Positions 44,125-55,393 of a stretch of DNA of 64,000 bases are shown here, piece after piece. Source of the DNA: Cyanodermella asteris (Eukaryota; Ascomycota; Lecanoromycetes; Ostropales; Stictidaceae); assembly GCA_900618795.1 (NCBI GenBank), contig UYJD01000016.1:464027-528026 (forward strand). The letters are read 5' to 3'. The notes beneath the pieces are model-generated. The model saw only the letters and a program-made list of their open reading frames with translations, had not been told where the DNA came from and ran no database searches. The first letter of the stretch is position 1. Every line of letters starts with the position of its first letter. The translations under genes and the position numbers were made by a program.

Positions 44125-45659
44125 TTGCATAGAAAAAAGCTGGCGTGTACATTATGGCCTGTCCATTTGCTGTATAGAATGCACCGAGAAGCATTATCCT
44201 TGGATCTGGATCACATCTGCTCCAACGCATACCTCTTTTATGTTCACTATCTGACTTGACTTGCAATGTTTGGTTCCAATATTGATAATGCGGCCGCCAA
44301 TGATCGCATGCAAGCGGAAATATCGGGCGAATTCCAAGACTGGCTACTTCAAACCCAGTCTGATTCCGAGCACGCAGCTTATCGGCCGACAAGATGACCT
44401 CCAACCGATTCTTTACGAAAGCACCGAGCGAGGCCTGGGTCGCGACCCCTGCATAGCGAGCGGCGGTCAGGTTGCATGCGCCCTTTCTCTATTTGATCGA
44501 CTAGGCCAAGATGTCGCTTGCATGAGATATTCTGTAATATGCCACAACAGATTCAGACGGCGAGAAGCGTGCGCCTCGTTGATCCAGATCCCTAGCGAGC
44601 TACGCCAACGAGCTTCAGGAATGCTCGTCGCAGTGATGCCGCCGACTAAACTCCCAGCTATGCCAAGGTAAGATGGCACGGTCCATATTCGAAATCATCA
44701 GGGGCGACCTACGTGACTCGCAGCAATGCCAAGATTTATAAGTAGGTGTGGCCCATTTCGCGGCCCATGAACAAGTCATTACAAGCCATCAATCTGACTT
44801 CCGACGATGCCAAGATTTATGAGTTATGTGTCCTTGTTGGAGACATTGACAGCCGTCCATAAGATCTATCGCAGCCAAGGAATCTTTTGATTCCGGTTGA
44901 AGGGCCACTTCACACAAGACCGCGACGCAAACACAGCTGCGAAAGCCGATGGGACCTCGCGGGAAGAATTGTCAACGAGTCGACTTGCTGCTAGGTTTAG
45001 GCGCACTAACCTTCAAAGACTAAATGGCGGAAGAAATCGATGCGGCTCACGATAAAGTCGACCAAATCATGCTTTGTAATGAAATGGATTCTGGCCTGCT
45101 CATCCAGTACAATAATCGTTGCACTTCTCAGGAAACATTACAGGTAACTTCAGTCCCAATCCTAATGATCATCCGGCACGCAGTTTCGAAGAAAGGCCTT
45201 CCCAAAGTGCTGGCCAGTTCAAAAGCTCGTTTTTCAGTCGTACGCATTGGCCGCTGTCATCTGCTCGTCGCCGAACTATCGCAAACCGGCCAGGGGTGAC
45301 TATCAAAGGGGAGGAATCAAAACTTGATCAACCTGTCTGCCTATTGGGCTTTGTTGTCTCAATCCGACGCACGGATGAGCAAGGTGTCAGAGGAATCTGA
45401 ATGACCGAACTTGTTGGCTTGTGACGCTACTGGGCAGGAACTCGTTGTGAAGGTGATCATTCATATAGTACATTTCCGCGAATTTTGTCTCAGCAGCGAG
45501 CTGTTTCAGTGCTCTTTGAGTGTATACACGTGTCTCTTGTGTTGGAACTTTGCGCCGCCCAGCTCTATATCATCGCTCCCATGCCGTTGTATCCAAACCA
45601 GACTCGCCCATGAGTTGCTGTCCCGAACGCCCGCGAGTCCCTAAAATATTGTACATTGT
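44125..45659. other. Convergent intergenic region, 1.5 kb
   Basis: No gene supported. The 14-mer atgccaagatttat occurs twice (near 44728 and 44808). Short open frames have no recognised similarity. Confidence 0.45.
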
Positions 45660-46839
45660 TCAAAAATCAAGAGAGGTGCGCGCTGAAAGCAGCCGCATCA
45701 CACCTTCATACATGCCAAACATGATGGCTGTCGAAGGCACAGATCGCAGAACATGCGGTGTCAATCCGCCGTACAAAGCAACCATTCCCTCCTCCCGATA
45801 CACGGTCTTAAACGTCTGTATAATCCCGGTGTATTTCAATCGCCCTTGGGCGTCCGGAGCTTGCCGTAGTCTTGTCCTCAGTACTTCGTGTGGGTATGTT
45901 ATACAGGTAGCAAGTGCTTTTGATGCGCCTGCAACTCCGATAGTAGCTAGCGCATCCATGAACTGACCGAAACGGCCTTTGCTGACGATCCCAGCCTCCT
46001 GCTGCCGGGCCTTCCACCGTGCAAGCCACATCTTTCCTTGCTCGTACATCAGCCAGTGCAGAGTGCTTTCGCTCACACCCAGATAGCTGGCGGTCAATCC
46101 TCGATAGAAGCCCCTGATGCCTTCTGATCGAAAAACAAGTGCGGCGCAGTCGAGGCTGTTTTTGTGTTGTCGCAAAGCCTTCCCATCGCTTCCGATGCGA
46201 TCTTTATCGAGCTGGAGTCTTGTTTTGATCACCCACAAGGGGTTGGTGGAAGTGCTGACTGCAACACCTGCAGTGGCTGCGGACATCATGTGAACCCATG
46301 CCGCCTCCTTGCCATCGTTAAATGTCGTGCTGATGAACTGTTTCGTGTTCCCATATGCGAAAAATTTGATTGCGCTCGCCGGCACGACGCCAGTCAAGGT
46401 AGGTCCGAGTCCTTTGAAGAGTGCACCAGTCCCCTCTACCCTCGGGATAGCGACAAGTATCTGTACCGTTTCTCTGAGGTGACCGTATGCGGAGCGAATG
46501 AGGGATGACGATGCGGCGGCGTTGGTTGCTTTAGGGGAGATTATTTTAGAGCGATAGAAATCAGATTGGAGGCGAGTTCGGACGACATCAAGAGGAGAGG
46601 TAACAATAGCTGCAGTCATACCACCAACACTAGAACAAGTCAGCTCGCACGTATCAGCAGATCGAGGTGAGAATCACGCACCCGCCAGCAACAAAGTGCG
46701 CCCATGACTTCTGCTGGGGCACTGCCTGCTGAGTAGTGTTTGCGGCATCTTTGTAAAGGTCCGGCCTCGACTTGGGCGTTGAGCGTGTCTGACCGTCGCC
46801 CGCCAGCGTAGGCTTCTGTGTCGTGACCGTGGCAGCCAT
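45660..46839 (-). CDS. RIM2: Mitochondrial pyrimidine nucleotide carrier, Rim2-like (SLC25A33/36 type)
   Basis: Inner-membrane carrier that in yeast exchanges pyrimidine nucleotides, needed for mitochondrial DNA and RNA synthesis. Exons 46839-46682 and 46629-45660, intron 52 nt (GCTGAC branch); 375 aa against 377 in yeast. Three carrier repeats have the signatures PLDVVRTRL (from residue 65), PLWVIKTRL and PHEVLRTRL. The Trp in the second signature and KTRLQLDK are typical of the Rim2 branch. Other blocks such as FKGLGPTLTGVVPASAIKFF and FYRGLTASYLGVSESTLHW are also characteristic. The start at 46839 gives a hydrophilic N-terminus; upstream in-frame ATGs exist (46971 region) but add unlikely sequence. 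Confidence 0.92.
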
Positions 46840-47510
46840 GCACTGGTGGCAGTCGTGGGCTGCGAAGTGACGGATTCCCTGCTGGGGGCGAATCCAAAGC
46901 TTGGTGAAATAATTGCAGCGTTCAGGAGGATATTCTATGTCATTGCTCCGACGGAGTTGTAGCCCGGGCATCTGGCCGAGAGAAGCTGAAGAGCCGCTCA
47001 AGGGCGCCTCCACTCCAGACTGAGGAAATAACTTCGAACCACCACCAACCCGGCTCTGCCTTGATGTTAAGCTGATGGCACAGCACTGAAATATCCGGCC
47101 GGTTGCATCGCGCCTCATAGCGGTGGAGCATTTGCATGATTGCTTGTCCTAGCGGGAATCAAGCAGACAAAAGACGCTATCTCGCAGGCTGCGCGATCGC
47201 GACCACGTCTTATCTGACGAGACACGCCCGGCTTGCTATTCTTGCCGTCGACATGATGAAAGCGTTGCCTCGTCGATATCGCATGCGCGCGGCTGATGCG
47301 TGTACGCTGTCTCGAGAGCCCGTAGCCCTTTGTTGTTGACAAGATTGTCGCTTTCGATGAAAGCCTATTGTTTGTCTTCGCACAATCCATGGTTGGAAAT
47401 TGAACAATCACTCTGTTCGAGCATCATGTGAACTACAAAAGGCTGTCTTGCAACTCTGTCGTTTTCGAAGATCAGTTGCTCTCCACAGCCCACACACGGC
47501 GCACAACTTC
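46840..47510. promoter_or_regulatory. Divergent upstream region
   Basis: 671 bases between the RIM2-like gene (minus) and the coiled-coil gene (plus). No motif is firmly assigned. Confidence 0.35.
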
Positions 47511-48077
47511 ATGTATCCTCACTCAGCGAATAGTCTTCGAACAATGTCAAATCAAATGCCCGCCGCACTGGTTGCCGGACCTACCCCATTCCCAGATTAC
47601 GACATGGGCGAAGACTACGAGCATGCCATGAAGAGACTCTCGATTTCCAATGAGGAGACGAATCGTCTTTTCGTGGCCTTGAACCTTTCCGAGTTTCAAG
47701 TCGAAAGATTGCAGTGCCGTGTGCAATTTCTTGAAGCCGATATCGAATCGCTAAGCGACGAACATCGGCGAATGCACCAGCAGATGAATGATGATAAAGC
47801 TGAGATCGGGAGGTTGACATACGATGTCAGACGAGAGCAACAAAAGAGCCGCAAGTTGGAGCGTGCTCTGAAGGAATGTGCAGTGGATTACAAGCAAAGC
47901 AACTCCTCGACCAGCAGCCTCAACAGCCTCAGCAGCATTCGCAGCAATGCCAGCAAATCGAGCAAAAACAGCAGTGCGAGCAGCGGCTCTAAACACCATT
48001 CGCTGTCTTTCTTCGCAACGATCCGGGACGAGGTCTCCAAGATGCGTCGCAGACTGTCTTTGTTTGCGCGAAAGTGA
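47511..48077 (+). CDS. Small coiled-coil protein with Ser-rich, basic tail
   Basis: 188 aa from the ATG at 47511 (a start at 47544, MSNQMP, is equally possible; the frame is open upstream to 47400 without ATG). Residues about 45-130 have heptad spacing (LQCRVQFLEADIESLSDEHR, then IGRLTYDVRREQQKSRKLER). A Ser/Asn/Lys-rich linker follows (about 133-168), and the protein ends basic (SKMRRRLSLFARK), which could be a membrane- or nucleic acid-binding end. No family is recognised. Confidence 0.6.
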   Translation: MYPHSANSLRTMSNQMPAALVAGPTPFPDYDMGEDYEHAMKRLSISNEETNRLFVALNLSEFQVERLQCRVQFLEADIESLSDEHRRMHQQMNDDKAEIGRLTYDVRREQQKSRKLERALKECAVDYKQSNSSTSSLNSLSSIRSNASKSSKNSSASSGSKHHSLSFFATIRDEVSKMRRRLSLFARK

Positions 48078-48902
48078 CTTCTGGTGCGAATTCCTGCAAC
48101 CTACTAGCAATGGACCATCAGCCTGCGAATTGCGCAGCGGGTTCATTAAGCCAGTTGATTCACGCATCCACATCCAGATCGACGAGCTATAAGCCTACAT
48201 ATGTTGTAGCAAGTTTGACGATTTCGGTGTGGGTTGGCTGTGATCATAGGACAAGAATGTGAGTCTTATCCAAACTAGCACGTCAAAATTCATCAATACT
48301 TTGCACTCAATTTAGCACACCGTTGAGTCCCGTGTCCCTTTTCACTGAAGCTGTGCTAATCTGACCAATCTGACCAATTCGAAGTTCGCTACGCCCCAAA
48401 TCTGCGGAGACGCTCGTGCGAAGCGTGCTTACGGCGTTGTTCTTGGACAATTACCATTGTGCGAGTGACAAAAAAGCTTGTCGCAGTGGATTTCAAAGCA
48501 ATACATCAAGCAGAGAGAACGTCACGCTCGAGGTCGTGACTGGCGTCCAAGCCGCTTTCATGGCCACGTTCACATGCGTTTGATGAATGGGCTGTGCTAC
48601 ATCCTCGCGTCACCGTTGCGGCTAAGGATAAGGGTAGGTGACTAGGACTGCCCTTCATTGAGTAACGTTTTGACAGCTCTCTTTTCACGTGGCCTACACC
48701 TCGTCTGTGCCAGTAATAAGCTATACCCCGGTACAGATATTTGAGCCGTTGTTAAGAACACTTTTCCCTGTGCACATCCAATTCAGGGCAATCGTATCTC
48801 TCGCGATCACAACCCGACTTCGGCACAGAACATAGGCGCTGCACAGCTTATCATAAGAACAACTGACGAAACGAAACGCCCTGGCTCTGATCGCAGGTCA
48901 AG
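48078..48902. other. Intergenic, 0.8 kb
   Basis: No gene supported; it holds the upstream region of the next coiled-coil gene. Confidence 0.45.
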
Positions 48903-50243
48903 ATGGCCTCTAAACATGTCACCGATCAAATTACTGCGGCAAATGGCTCTGAGCCGCGCTACGCTCCTCATCTTGTTCAAAGATACATTCACATGGCGAG
49001 AGACTTCGTCAACGATCATCTCAACCGGGCGCGCGAATCCACACCATCCGTCTTCGAGAATTTGACCGCCGACGAGGCCAAAGCCATTGCTGCTGCCTGC
49101 ACTGCCGCCAATGGCATCGGTGATCTCGAGGCGCCCGATGACAGCGCGTCTAATAAAGAGCTTGCTCAGTGCTTCAGACAGACCGTTGTAAAAGTAAAGT
49201 CGTTGGCTGAGAGAGTCGAGCAATATTTCGTCCAGCTAAAGGCTGTTATAGAACTGAGAGTGGTCGAAATTGCGGGCCTGATCCAAGAGCGCAATGAGCT
49301 TCAGGAAGAGATCAAGAAATTGAAGAAGGATCTCGAAGCTGCTGAAGAACGCAGAAAGAAGAGACTGAACAATATTGCGCACCTCCGTCAAGAGCGTGAT
49401 GTGCGGACGGGTCTAAACAAGAATTTGGAAAGGCATCTCGAAGCTGCTCAAGAAGCCCTTCGCCACGAGCGAGAAGTCAGTCAGAACCGATACTTGGAGC
49501 TTCAAGCAGAGCTGAGACAAGGCCTCGCATCGAGGGCGCCGATTCAGCAAGATGAGCCAGAGCATGCTCAGCCGGCCATCTCTCCGAAAGACTCCTCGAC
49601 CCAAGACACCAAGATCAACGGCGCTTATAAGCAAGATGAAACAAAGCAATTCAAGGTTCCCAAAGCAGCGCCGCTCTTCCAAAACGTTCCCAAGGTCGAA
49701 TCGATAGATCCCACGCAGGCCCTACCGAAGCATTCCGACGCGTACATGTTTGGTGGCCTCCGCAGCAACGACGAGTTGGCTCAGGCAGGAATGAAACTGT
49801 TCAAGGTCAACACGCCAGGTCTTTTTGGCGAAGTCGCAACACCAAAGAACGTCCCTCTGCCGAACATGCCGGAGCAGGCCGCACCCAAGCAGCGCGCGCC
49901 AGTGAACCCACAGCAGACTAAGCCCAAAGAAGTCCCTCAACCGAATGTACCAGAACATGCCACACAGAACCAGAATGCGCCGGCGGACCCACAGAACGCA
50001 CAAGAAAAGCCCAAGAACGTCCCTCAGCCGACTATGCCACCGCAGGCCGCACCGAAGCAAAACGCGCCAGCGAAGGCACAGAAAGCACAAGCAACCGCAC
50101 GGAGAGTGCTTCCTCTGGACCTGGCCAACAATGCGCGTCAAATGAGGAATCCCGATCTGCTCAATTTGGACCCGCAGGAACTCGCTGCAATCGACAAGGA
50201 TTTGAAAGCACGTAGGAATAAGAATGCCAAGAACGCTGACTGA
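48903..50243 (+). CDS. Coiled-coil protein with three Pro/Gln-rich tandem repeats
   Basis: Single exon, 446 aa, ATG at 48903 in good context (CAAGATGGCC). Residues about 85-205 form a long charged coiled coil (IQERNELQEEIKKLKKDLEA, HLEAAQEALRHEREV). A linker with short FG-like elements follows (MFGGL, GLFGEV). Then come three copies of a 28-29-residue unit beginning PKNVPLPNMPEQAAPKQ, and a basic C-terminus (DLKARRNKNAKN). GLFG and FGG elements recall nucleoporins, but there are too few to claim this. The function is unknown. Confidence 0.65.
   Translation: MASKHVTDQITAANGSEPRYAPHLVQRYIHMARDFVNDHLNRARESTPSVFENLTADEAKAIAAACTAANGIGDLEAPDDSASNKELAQCFRQTVVKVKSLAERVEQYFVQLKAVIELRVVEIAGLIQERNELQEEIKKLKKDLEAAEERRKKRLNNIAHLRQERDVRTGLNKNLERHLEAAQEALRHEREVSQNRYLELQAELRQGLASRAPIQQDEPEHAQPAISPKDSSTQDTKINGAYKQDETKQFKVPKAAPLFQNVPKVESIDPTQALPKHSDAYMFGGLRSNDELAQAGMKLFKVNTPGLFGEVATPKNVPLPNMPEQAAPKQRAPVNPQQTKPKEVPQPNVPEHATQNQNAPADPQNAQEKPKNVPQPTMPPQAAPKQNAPAKAQKAQATARRVLPLDLANNARQMRNPDLLNLDPQELAAIDKDLKARRNKNAKNAD
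49837..50095 (+). repeat. Three tandem 84-87-bp coding repeats
   Basis: Copies start at about 49837, 49921 and 50008, each encoding P-K-[NE]-V-P-x-P-x-[MV]-P followed by Ala/Gln/Asn-rich residues. The lengths are whole codons, so they keep frame. Confidence 0.7.
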
Positions 50244-50771
50244 AGATTGGTGGTCGGCAGGCCGACGCTCAAGCCAGTTTGCAAGCCGTCAGGCTGGAAG
50301 AGGGAGGCTTAGCTATTGCACTGTGGGTGTGCTGTTGAGAGGAGTTGCGATGATGCAGCTCTTGGAATTCGTTCGGTAGGTTGCTGCAAATCATGCCAGA
50401 TGCAGCACAGTGGAATGAAGAAGATGAAGGAAAGATGAAGTAACAGATACCGAGCCCATGAACCACATACCTGATAATACATTCGGACTAGACTATCAAC
50501 ATCTGAGCCCAAATCCCTGCTTCATGAATACTTTTTGAGACATGCGCGAACATAGGTAGGATGAGACTGAAAGCTGATACCGTATTGTGCTAATTTCTTC
50601 AATTCCTATCTCTATTATTGCCTTGCTTGAAACATCGCTCTAGAGACTCTGTTTGAGCTTGTGTGGAAACCAACAGCACCGACAAGACTCTTTTGCTTCG
50701 CGTTGTGATCGTGTCTGAGATATATTTCTGTCTGCTGCAACGCAAATCCTGGCTCGATAGCTTCCATCCGA
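50244..50771. other. Convergent intergenic region
   Basis: 528 bases between two converging genes; nothing recognised. Confidence 0.45.
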
Positions 50772-51673
50772 CTAAGCCGCTCGCGCTGCGAAGCCTGCCA
50801 AATGCTCTTTGCCATCGAAAAGACCTGGTGTGCTCGAAGCTCTCTCGGACATCGCATCTTCAGCCACAGCCTTGACCACCTCGTCGACTACATCCTCAAC
50901 TTGCGGTGCTGCAGTGGGAGCAGCAAGCATTTCGGACGGAAGCGCGTCAAGCCAAGTCGTTTTTGGTTTCCGCAGCAGATGATGCAGCTCACTATTGCTG
51001 AGCCCTATGAATGGCCAATGCTGCTGTAGCTCTTCGTTGAAAGCGTCCAGGGTGTGATCATCGTACGGTGTGCTGCATGCCCTGTCCTTTATGCCCATCC
51101 TGACTCTCCCCACCCTTCTGCCCGTTCCGCGTTTGGCTCGGCGGGCACGCACAATGTTGATCCTTGTAGTGTTTGAGGCCTTCGGTGGTGAGTGTACAGG
51201 AGTGTCGTGGCTTTTGTCGTTGAAACCCTGAACTTCCGTACGCCATTCTGCGGCCAAACAGTCTGAACTCAGCTCTTGGATACGGGCGAGCTCGTCGCCT
51301 GTGTAAGTCTTGATTATAGCTGCGCGCGGAACCTTCCATAAAATATAGTGTTTGCCACCAGAGATCTTGAAACCTGGATAGCCGAGTTGCATGATTCTCC
51401 TAGAGCTCAACAAAGCCACTACTAGAGTAGGATGCCTGTCAGATATCTCCATCAGTAGCCCTTCACGCGCTTCAAGGAACTGATCAATGCTTCCGGATAT
51501 CGAAGCAGAGTAGAGTGCGCTCGACCGTTTTGCGTCGCTGTTAAGCTTCTGATCAGTCCAGAGGCGTGATGGGCTTCTGTATAACGCTGCGCTGCGGCTT
51601 CGAAATTTGGGTCTGTCCTTTCGCTGCCCGCTATCCCCGGTCACAGTCCAAAGGTAACACGGAGCTTCGTAGG
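50772..51673 (-). CDS. Hypothetical protein, 5' end unresolved
   Basis: Open frame of about 300 codons that stops at 50772. It has no ATG before codon 51452, although the preceding sequence (CYLWTVTGDSGQRKDRPKF, then SIDQFLEAREGLLMEIS) reads like protein. A TAA followed by AAG near 51674 could be a splice acceptor, so a 5' exon carrying the start may lie upstream. The middle part is well ordered (LVVALLSSRRIMQLGYPGFK, YILWKVPRAAIIKTYTGDEL), followed by a basic stretch (RARRAKRGTGRRVGRVRMG) and an Ala/Glu-rich end. No family is recognised. Confidence 0.5.
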
Positions 51674-52398
51674 CTTAGCAAAACTCAAGGGTAGGCAATC
51701 GAAGAGGTTTGATCACCTTCATACGGCCGCCAGAAGGGGAACCGGACGCTGCATTCATCGACCCAATAACCATTTTCATCCTTTCGTCATGAGCAGGCTC
51801 TTGCAGGTTTCATTCGGCTCCGTTCTCATTGCGGGCACCGAAGAAGGCGCGAATGTGATCATAATGCTGATTGTTGGGATAGATACAGGCTGTAGACACG
51901 TGTGTCAAAATGAGATGTTAGAGTGAAATCAAAATTAGGGTCGAGGTGTGGCAACCATATCAGAGCAAGCTATCAACCCAAGCAGTGGTGAAGGTTGCTG
52001 GCTTCTGCAATTTTGGTGATTCATGCCGGAAACCGTTCCTTCCGCTCGTTCGAAAAGGAGCAGCCAGACGCCATCAGGGGAACGCAACTGCGAACCACGC
52101 CCGCATAACCAATGCCTGCTACAGCAAAGCCTCGATGTCGCAGGTGGTGATTCTGGTGGCCAAAATACCACGAAGGTGTCAAGCCGCCCTAGATTTGCAC
52201 ATTGTGTGCGTATCGGAGAGCCCTTGCCAGACTGCCGCATATGGCACCCATCCCGACTGTAAGCAAAAAGGTACCAAGACGTAATGCACTGGGGAAACGC
52301 ATAAGTAGTCAGGCCGTCATTAAAGGGAACATGTCATGCATTTAGTGCCAAGTAGAGACGCCCGGGGATCAATGTAGATATTGCTAGTTCGAATTGCA
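51674..52398. other. Intergenic, 0.7 kb
   Basis: May contain the missing 5' exon of the preceding gene. Otherwise nothing is seen. Confidence 0.4.
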
Positions 52399-53562
52399 TC
52401 ACGTCGATTGCCTTTTGGACTCTTCGCTCTCATCGTCGCTTCTGTCGTCCCTATAGCGGTCTTCGCTGCCTGCAGGCTCAAGGAAGTCAATGACATCGTG
52501 TTGGGCCGAGATCTCTCCGTCGCCGAGCTCTTGCGCATCCTCATCGGCAAACGCGTCCGGGTGGGCTAAACCCTGACTTGCCGAACCAAGCTCAGGTCCT
52601 TCTGCTTGCCCACCTTCCATCAATGCTTCGGCTTCCGCAGCCGCGAGCTGCCTGCTGCGCGCCTGTGTACGGTTCCAGATAATCCATCCTGTGGCAGCTC
52701 CGAAAATGGCAGACAGCGCAATGGCGACGTATCTCGGACCCTTACTGGCATCATCTTCGTCCTCGCCGACCTCGGCAAGCAGTCGGCCGATATAGCAATG
52801 TAGCAGCAGCTTAGGAGTTGCGAATGCTGTCGCGATGGCGAAGCTATATGGGCTCACGGTTGGAAAGGTGCTCATTGCGCCGTTGCTCAAACTGTACGGC
52901 AACGGGCACAGCCTGATCATGGTTAATAGCTTGACCCCATCGTGCTTCAGCACAAGGCCGAGTGCCGTGAACTTTTGGTTGTCTTCAACTTTCCTCTTGA
53001 TCCAGTCCTTGAAATAGTATCGGCAGACCAGGAATGCGCATGTTGCGCCAGCCACGTTCGCCGTTGCAGCGATCGCCCAGCCCGGCCACACCCCGTATAT
53101 GAACCCAGTGGCTGTCAAGAACGTGCTGTAACCGAATAACGGCGGGAAAGCTGTGATGAAGACGAGGAACCACAGCAATAGCCATCCACCTCTTCGTTCT
53201 CGCCACGATTCGGCATGCGGTGCTAGCCACTTCAAGATCGACTCGTTGTAGACCATGACCAGAATGAAGAGAGTGAAGAGGACGATCTGTAGGATGACAA
53301 CCCCAATCTTCTGCCACAAAGGTAGGTTCCGCCAGATTTGCAGTAGCCTGTCATTGAATCTATTGGTTGTGTCCGCATACTCCAGGGCTCTGGCCCGGAT
53401 TCTTTGCAATCGCGACGGCCGCTGTAATGTCACGGAGGATCGTGCGCGGTGCCATGATGGTCGCGATCGTTCAAGCTGCGGTGATAGCGGAGGAGACGGC
53501 GAGGGAGACGAGATGGCTAGAGGCCCGAAAGGCCGTGAATTGGAGCCTTTGACTGGAGGCAT
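52399..53562 (-). CDS. TVP38: Tvp38/TMEM64-type VTT (SNARE-associated, DedA-like) membrane protein
   Basis: Golgi membrane protein of the VTT/DedA superfamily; relatives act as lipid scramblases. 387 aa from the ATG at 53562. The cytosolic N-terminus is Ser/Pro/Arg-rich to about residue 80. Membrane segments follow at about 84-107 (IGVVILQIVLFTLFILVMVY) and 127-182, including the conserved core FPPLFGYSTFLTATGFIYGV and GWAIAATANVAGATCAF; then RLCPLPYSLSNGAMSTF, the second re-entrant half typical of the VTT domain, and a last helix (AIALSAIFGAATGWIIW). The C-terminus is acidic and Ser-rich. No introns. Divergent from the next gene with 775 bases between. Confidence 0.88.
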   Translation of the reverse strand: MPPVKGSNSRPFGPLAISSPSPSPPLSPQLERSRPSWHRARSSVTLQRPSRLQRIRARALEYADTTNRFNDRLLQIWRNLPLWQKIGVVILQIVLFTLFILVMVYNESILKWLAPHAESWRERRGGWLLLWFLVFITAFPPLFGYSTFLTATGFIYGVWPGWAIAATANVAGATCAFLVCRYYFKDWIKRKVEDNQKFTALGLVLKHDGVKLLTMIRLCPLPYSLSNGAMSTFPTVSPYSFAIATAFATPKLLLHCYIGRLLAEVGEDEDDASKGPRYVAIALSAIFGAATGWIIWNRTQARSRQLAAAEAEALMEGGQAEGPELGSASQGLAHPDAFADEDAQELGDGEISAQHDVIDFLEPAGSEDRYRDDRSDDESEESKRQST

Positions 53563-54337
53563 ATTTGACACTCAGAGGCGGAGCTGGCGTTGCGGCCTGT
53601 ATCGATGACCTCCTCTTTTGTAAGTAGTACCGCGCGAAAGTCGTGTCGCGCGTGTTCGCTGACTATCGCATTGTCTGTGATCGAGGGAAGCTCGAGGCCA
53701 GAAGACGAAACAGGTTGGGTGCTGGCCCTGCATGAATGCTGACCTGACGGTCGAGGATGTTTATTAGATGGGTAGTCAGCGCCGATGCGCCCGCCGAGGC
53801 TGAGGCTGAGCAATCGACTTCAGCGTGAAATTCAGGCACGAGGAACAAGCTGGTGAATCACATCGTGCTTTCCCTTCAGCGAGAACATCGCGTAGCTTCC
53901 ATGCGAAGCACCGCATGGTGAACACGCTCGAAACTACTAGGTGTCATGTCAAAGCAGCAAGTCTGAGCGCAACGCGACTTCTTGCGTCAGCTGTTTGATT
54001 CGCACGGCGCCTGCACGTCCTGCAAGCCGATCACATACTTGATCATGACCAGGAAACAGTTCATCGACTTTCTGTCATTATAGAAATATCGTGTCTTACA
54101 CAAATTCCGGCGTGCCTGATCTTTTGACATCTCTAGCCTGAGCCAATCGGATTCTCACGCTAGCAGTTTGAGCCACTTCAACTACCTTCGGAGCAACGAG
54201 GTACGCTCCAGCGGCCCAAAGCCACATCCAACAGCTTTCTTGAGTAGAAGCTTTCAAGCAGTGTGGCATTACTTAAGCAAAGTGGCGTTCAGATCTGAGT
54301 TCCTGCCGACAAGAGCATTCGGTCTACTACATCAACT
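53563..54337. promoter_or_regulatory. Divergent upstream region
   Basis: 775 bases between TVP38 (minus) and the amber-interrupted gene (plus); no motif is firmly assigned. Confidence 0.35.
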
Positions 54338-55351
54338 ATGGCGTCTATCCTTGCCGAGATCCACCGCAGCGATGTGATTATGCTCGCTGGCGTCTGTGTC
54401 TGTCTCTATCTCCTCGGGCGTGAAGCCAACGCAAATCTCAAAACCATCAGGAAGGACAATCAAATCACTCCGCAGCCCGACAACCCCCCAGAATTTTTCA
54501 ACGCCAGCACCGAAGATACCATCGCCGAAGAGACAATTGAAACGCTGGCCGCAAGCCCGAACCCAGATATGGCATCAGCTGCACATAGGATGCTTGTTGA
54601 TCGAATTCTTCGGCACCCAACAGCCTATGATACGCTGTTAGAGAACGCTCAATGCGTGCACGGGAGGGACAAGCAGGAAGAAGCCCTGACATCTCTGAAA
54701 TATCTCTATCTATCGACACAACAGGTGTTGCCAAAAAGGGAATACCTTTGGATCACCCTTGTCGCAGCAATGCTGCGCTACCTTCCAGATGCCAAGGAAC
54801 GGAGCCATGATCCCGTCAATTCCTGGAAGCTTCGAAGCCAGGGCGAACGTGACGGATTGCTACTTCTGGGGTACGAGCTTGATTCAAACCCGGGCGATAT
54901 CTTGAAGACAACCAATCTGGTACGCGCTTGGATCGCGCAATATCCTTTCGACGGGACAACGCATGCTCACAGCCCGAACCGGAAACGTGTTGTCCATGAG
55001 CTAATACACAACCAGACGGATGACGTCCTCCTTTCCCGCGTTCTTTCGAGCATTCATCGCGTGCCCCTGGGCAGGAAGCACCTCCGCATCGCAGGTCTCA
55101 TTGGCAGCGCAATCACCGAGGCTGACATGAACGCTGATACGGATACTGCCCCAATTTCCATGACTCCGCCCTACTCTAGCGATGCTACCAACGTTGTGAT
55201 GCCACCGGAAAGTCCGAGGTTGGATCCGTTGAACCCGAATGAAGATGCAGAGGCGCGACTTCGTCGCAGACGACGCAACGCAGTGGTTTTCGAGGACACA
55301 GACACACCTGAGGAACCAGATGATATCGACTTTGCCGACTTGGAGGAATAG
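54338..55351 (+). CDS. Hypothetical membrane-anchored protein; first part of an amber-interrupted frame
   Basis: 337 aa from the ATG at 54338 to a TAG at 55349-55351. One membrane segment near the N-terminus (about 10-26, VIMLAGVCVCLYLLG). The middle has helical blocks (SAAHRMLVDRILRHPTAYDT, EEALTSLKYLYLS, EYLWITLVAAMLRYLP). The C-terminus is acidic after an Arg run (ARLRRRRRNAVVFED). No family is recognised. The same frame stays open after the TAG for 169 codons, through the next listed region, which suggests the two belong together. Confidence 0.6.
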   Translation: MASILAEIHRSDVIMLAGVCVCLYLLGREANANLKTIRKDNQITPQPDNPPEFFNASTEDTIAEETIETLAASPNPDMASAAHRMLVDRILRHPTAYDTLLENAQCVHGRDKQEEALTSLKYLYLSTQQVLPKREYLWITLVAAMLRYLPDAKERSHDPVNSWKLRSQGERDGLLLLGYELDSNPGDILKTTNLVRAWIAQYPFDGTTHAHSPNRKRVVHELIHNQTDDVLLSRVLSSIHRVPLGRKHLRIAGLIGSAITEADMNADTDTAPISMTPPYSSDATNVVMPPESPRLDPLNPNEDAEARLRRRRRNAVVFEDTDTPEEPDDIDFADLEE

Positions 55352-55393
55352 CGGCCTTTACCTAAGTATACCAATGTCGTCACCGTGTGTGCG

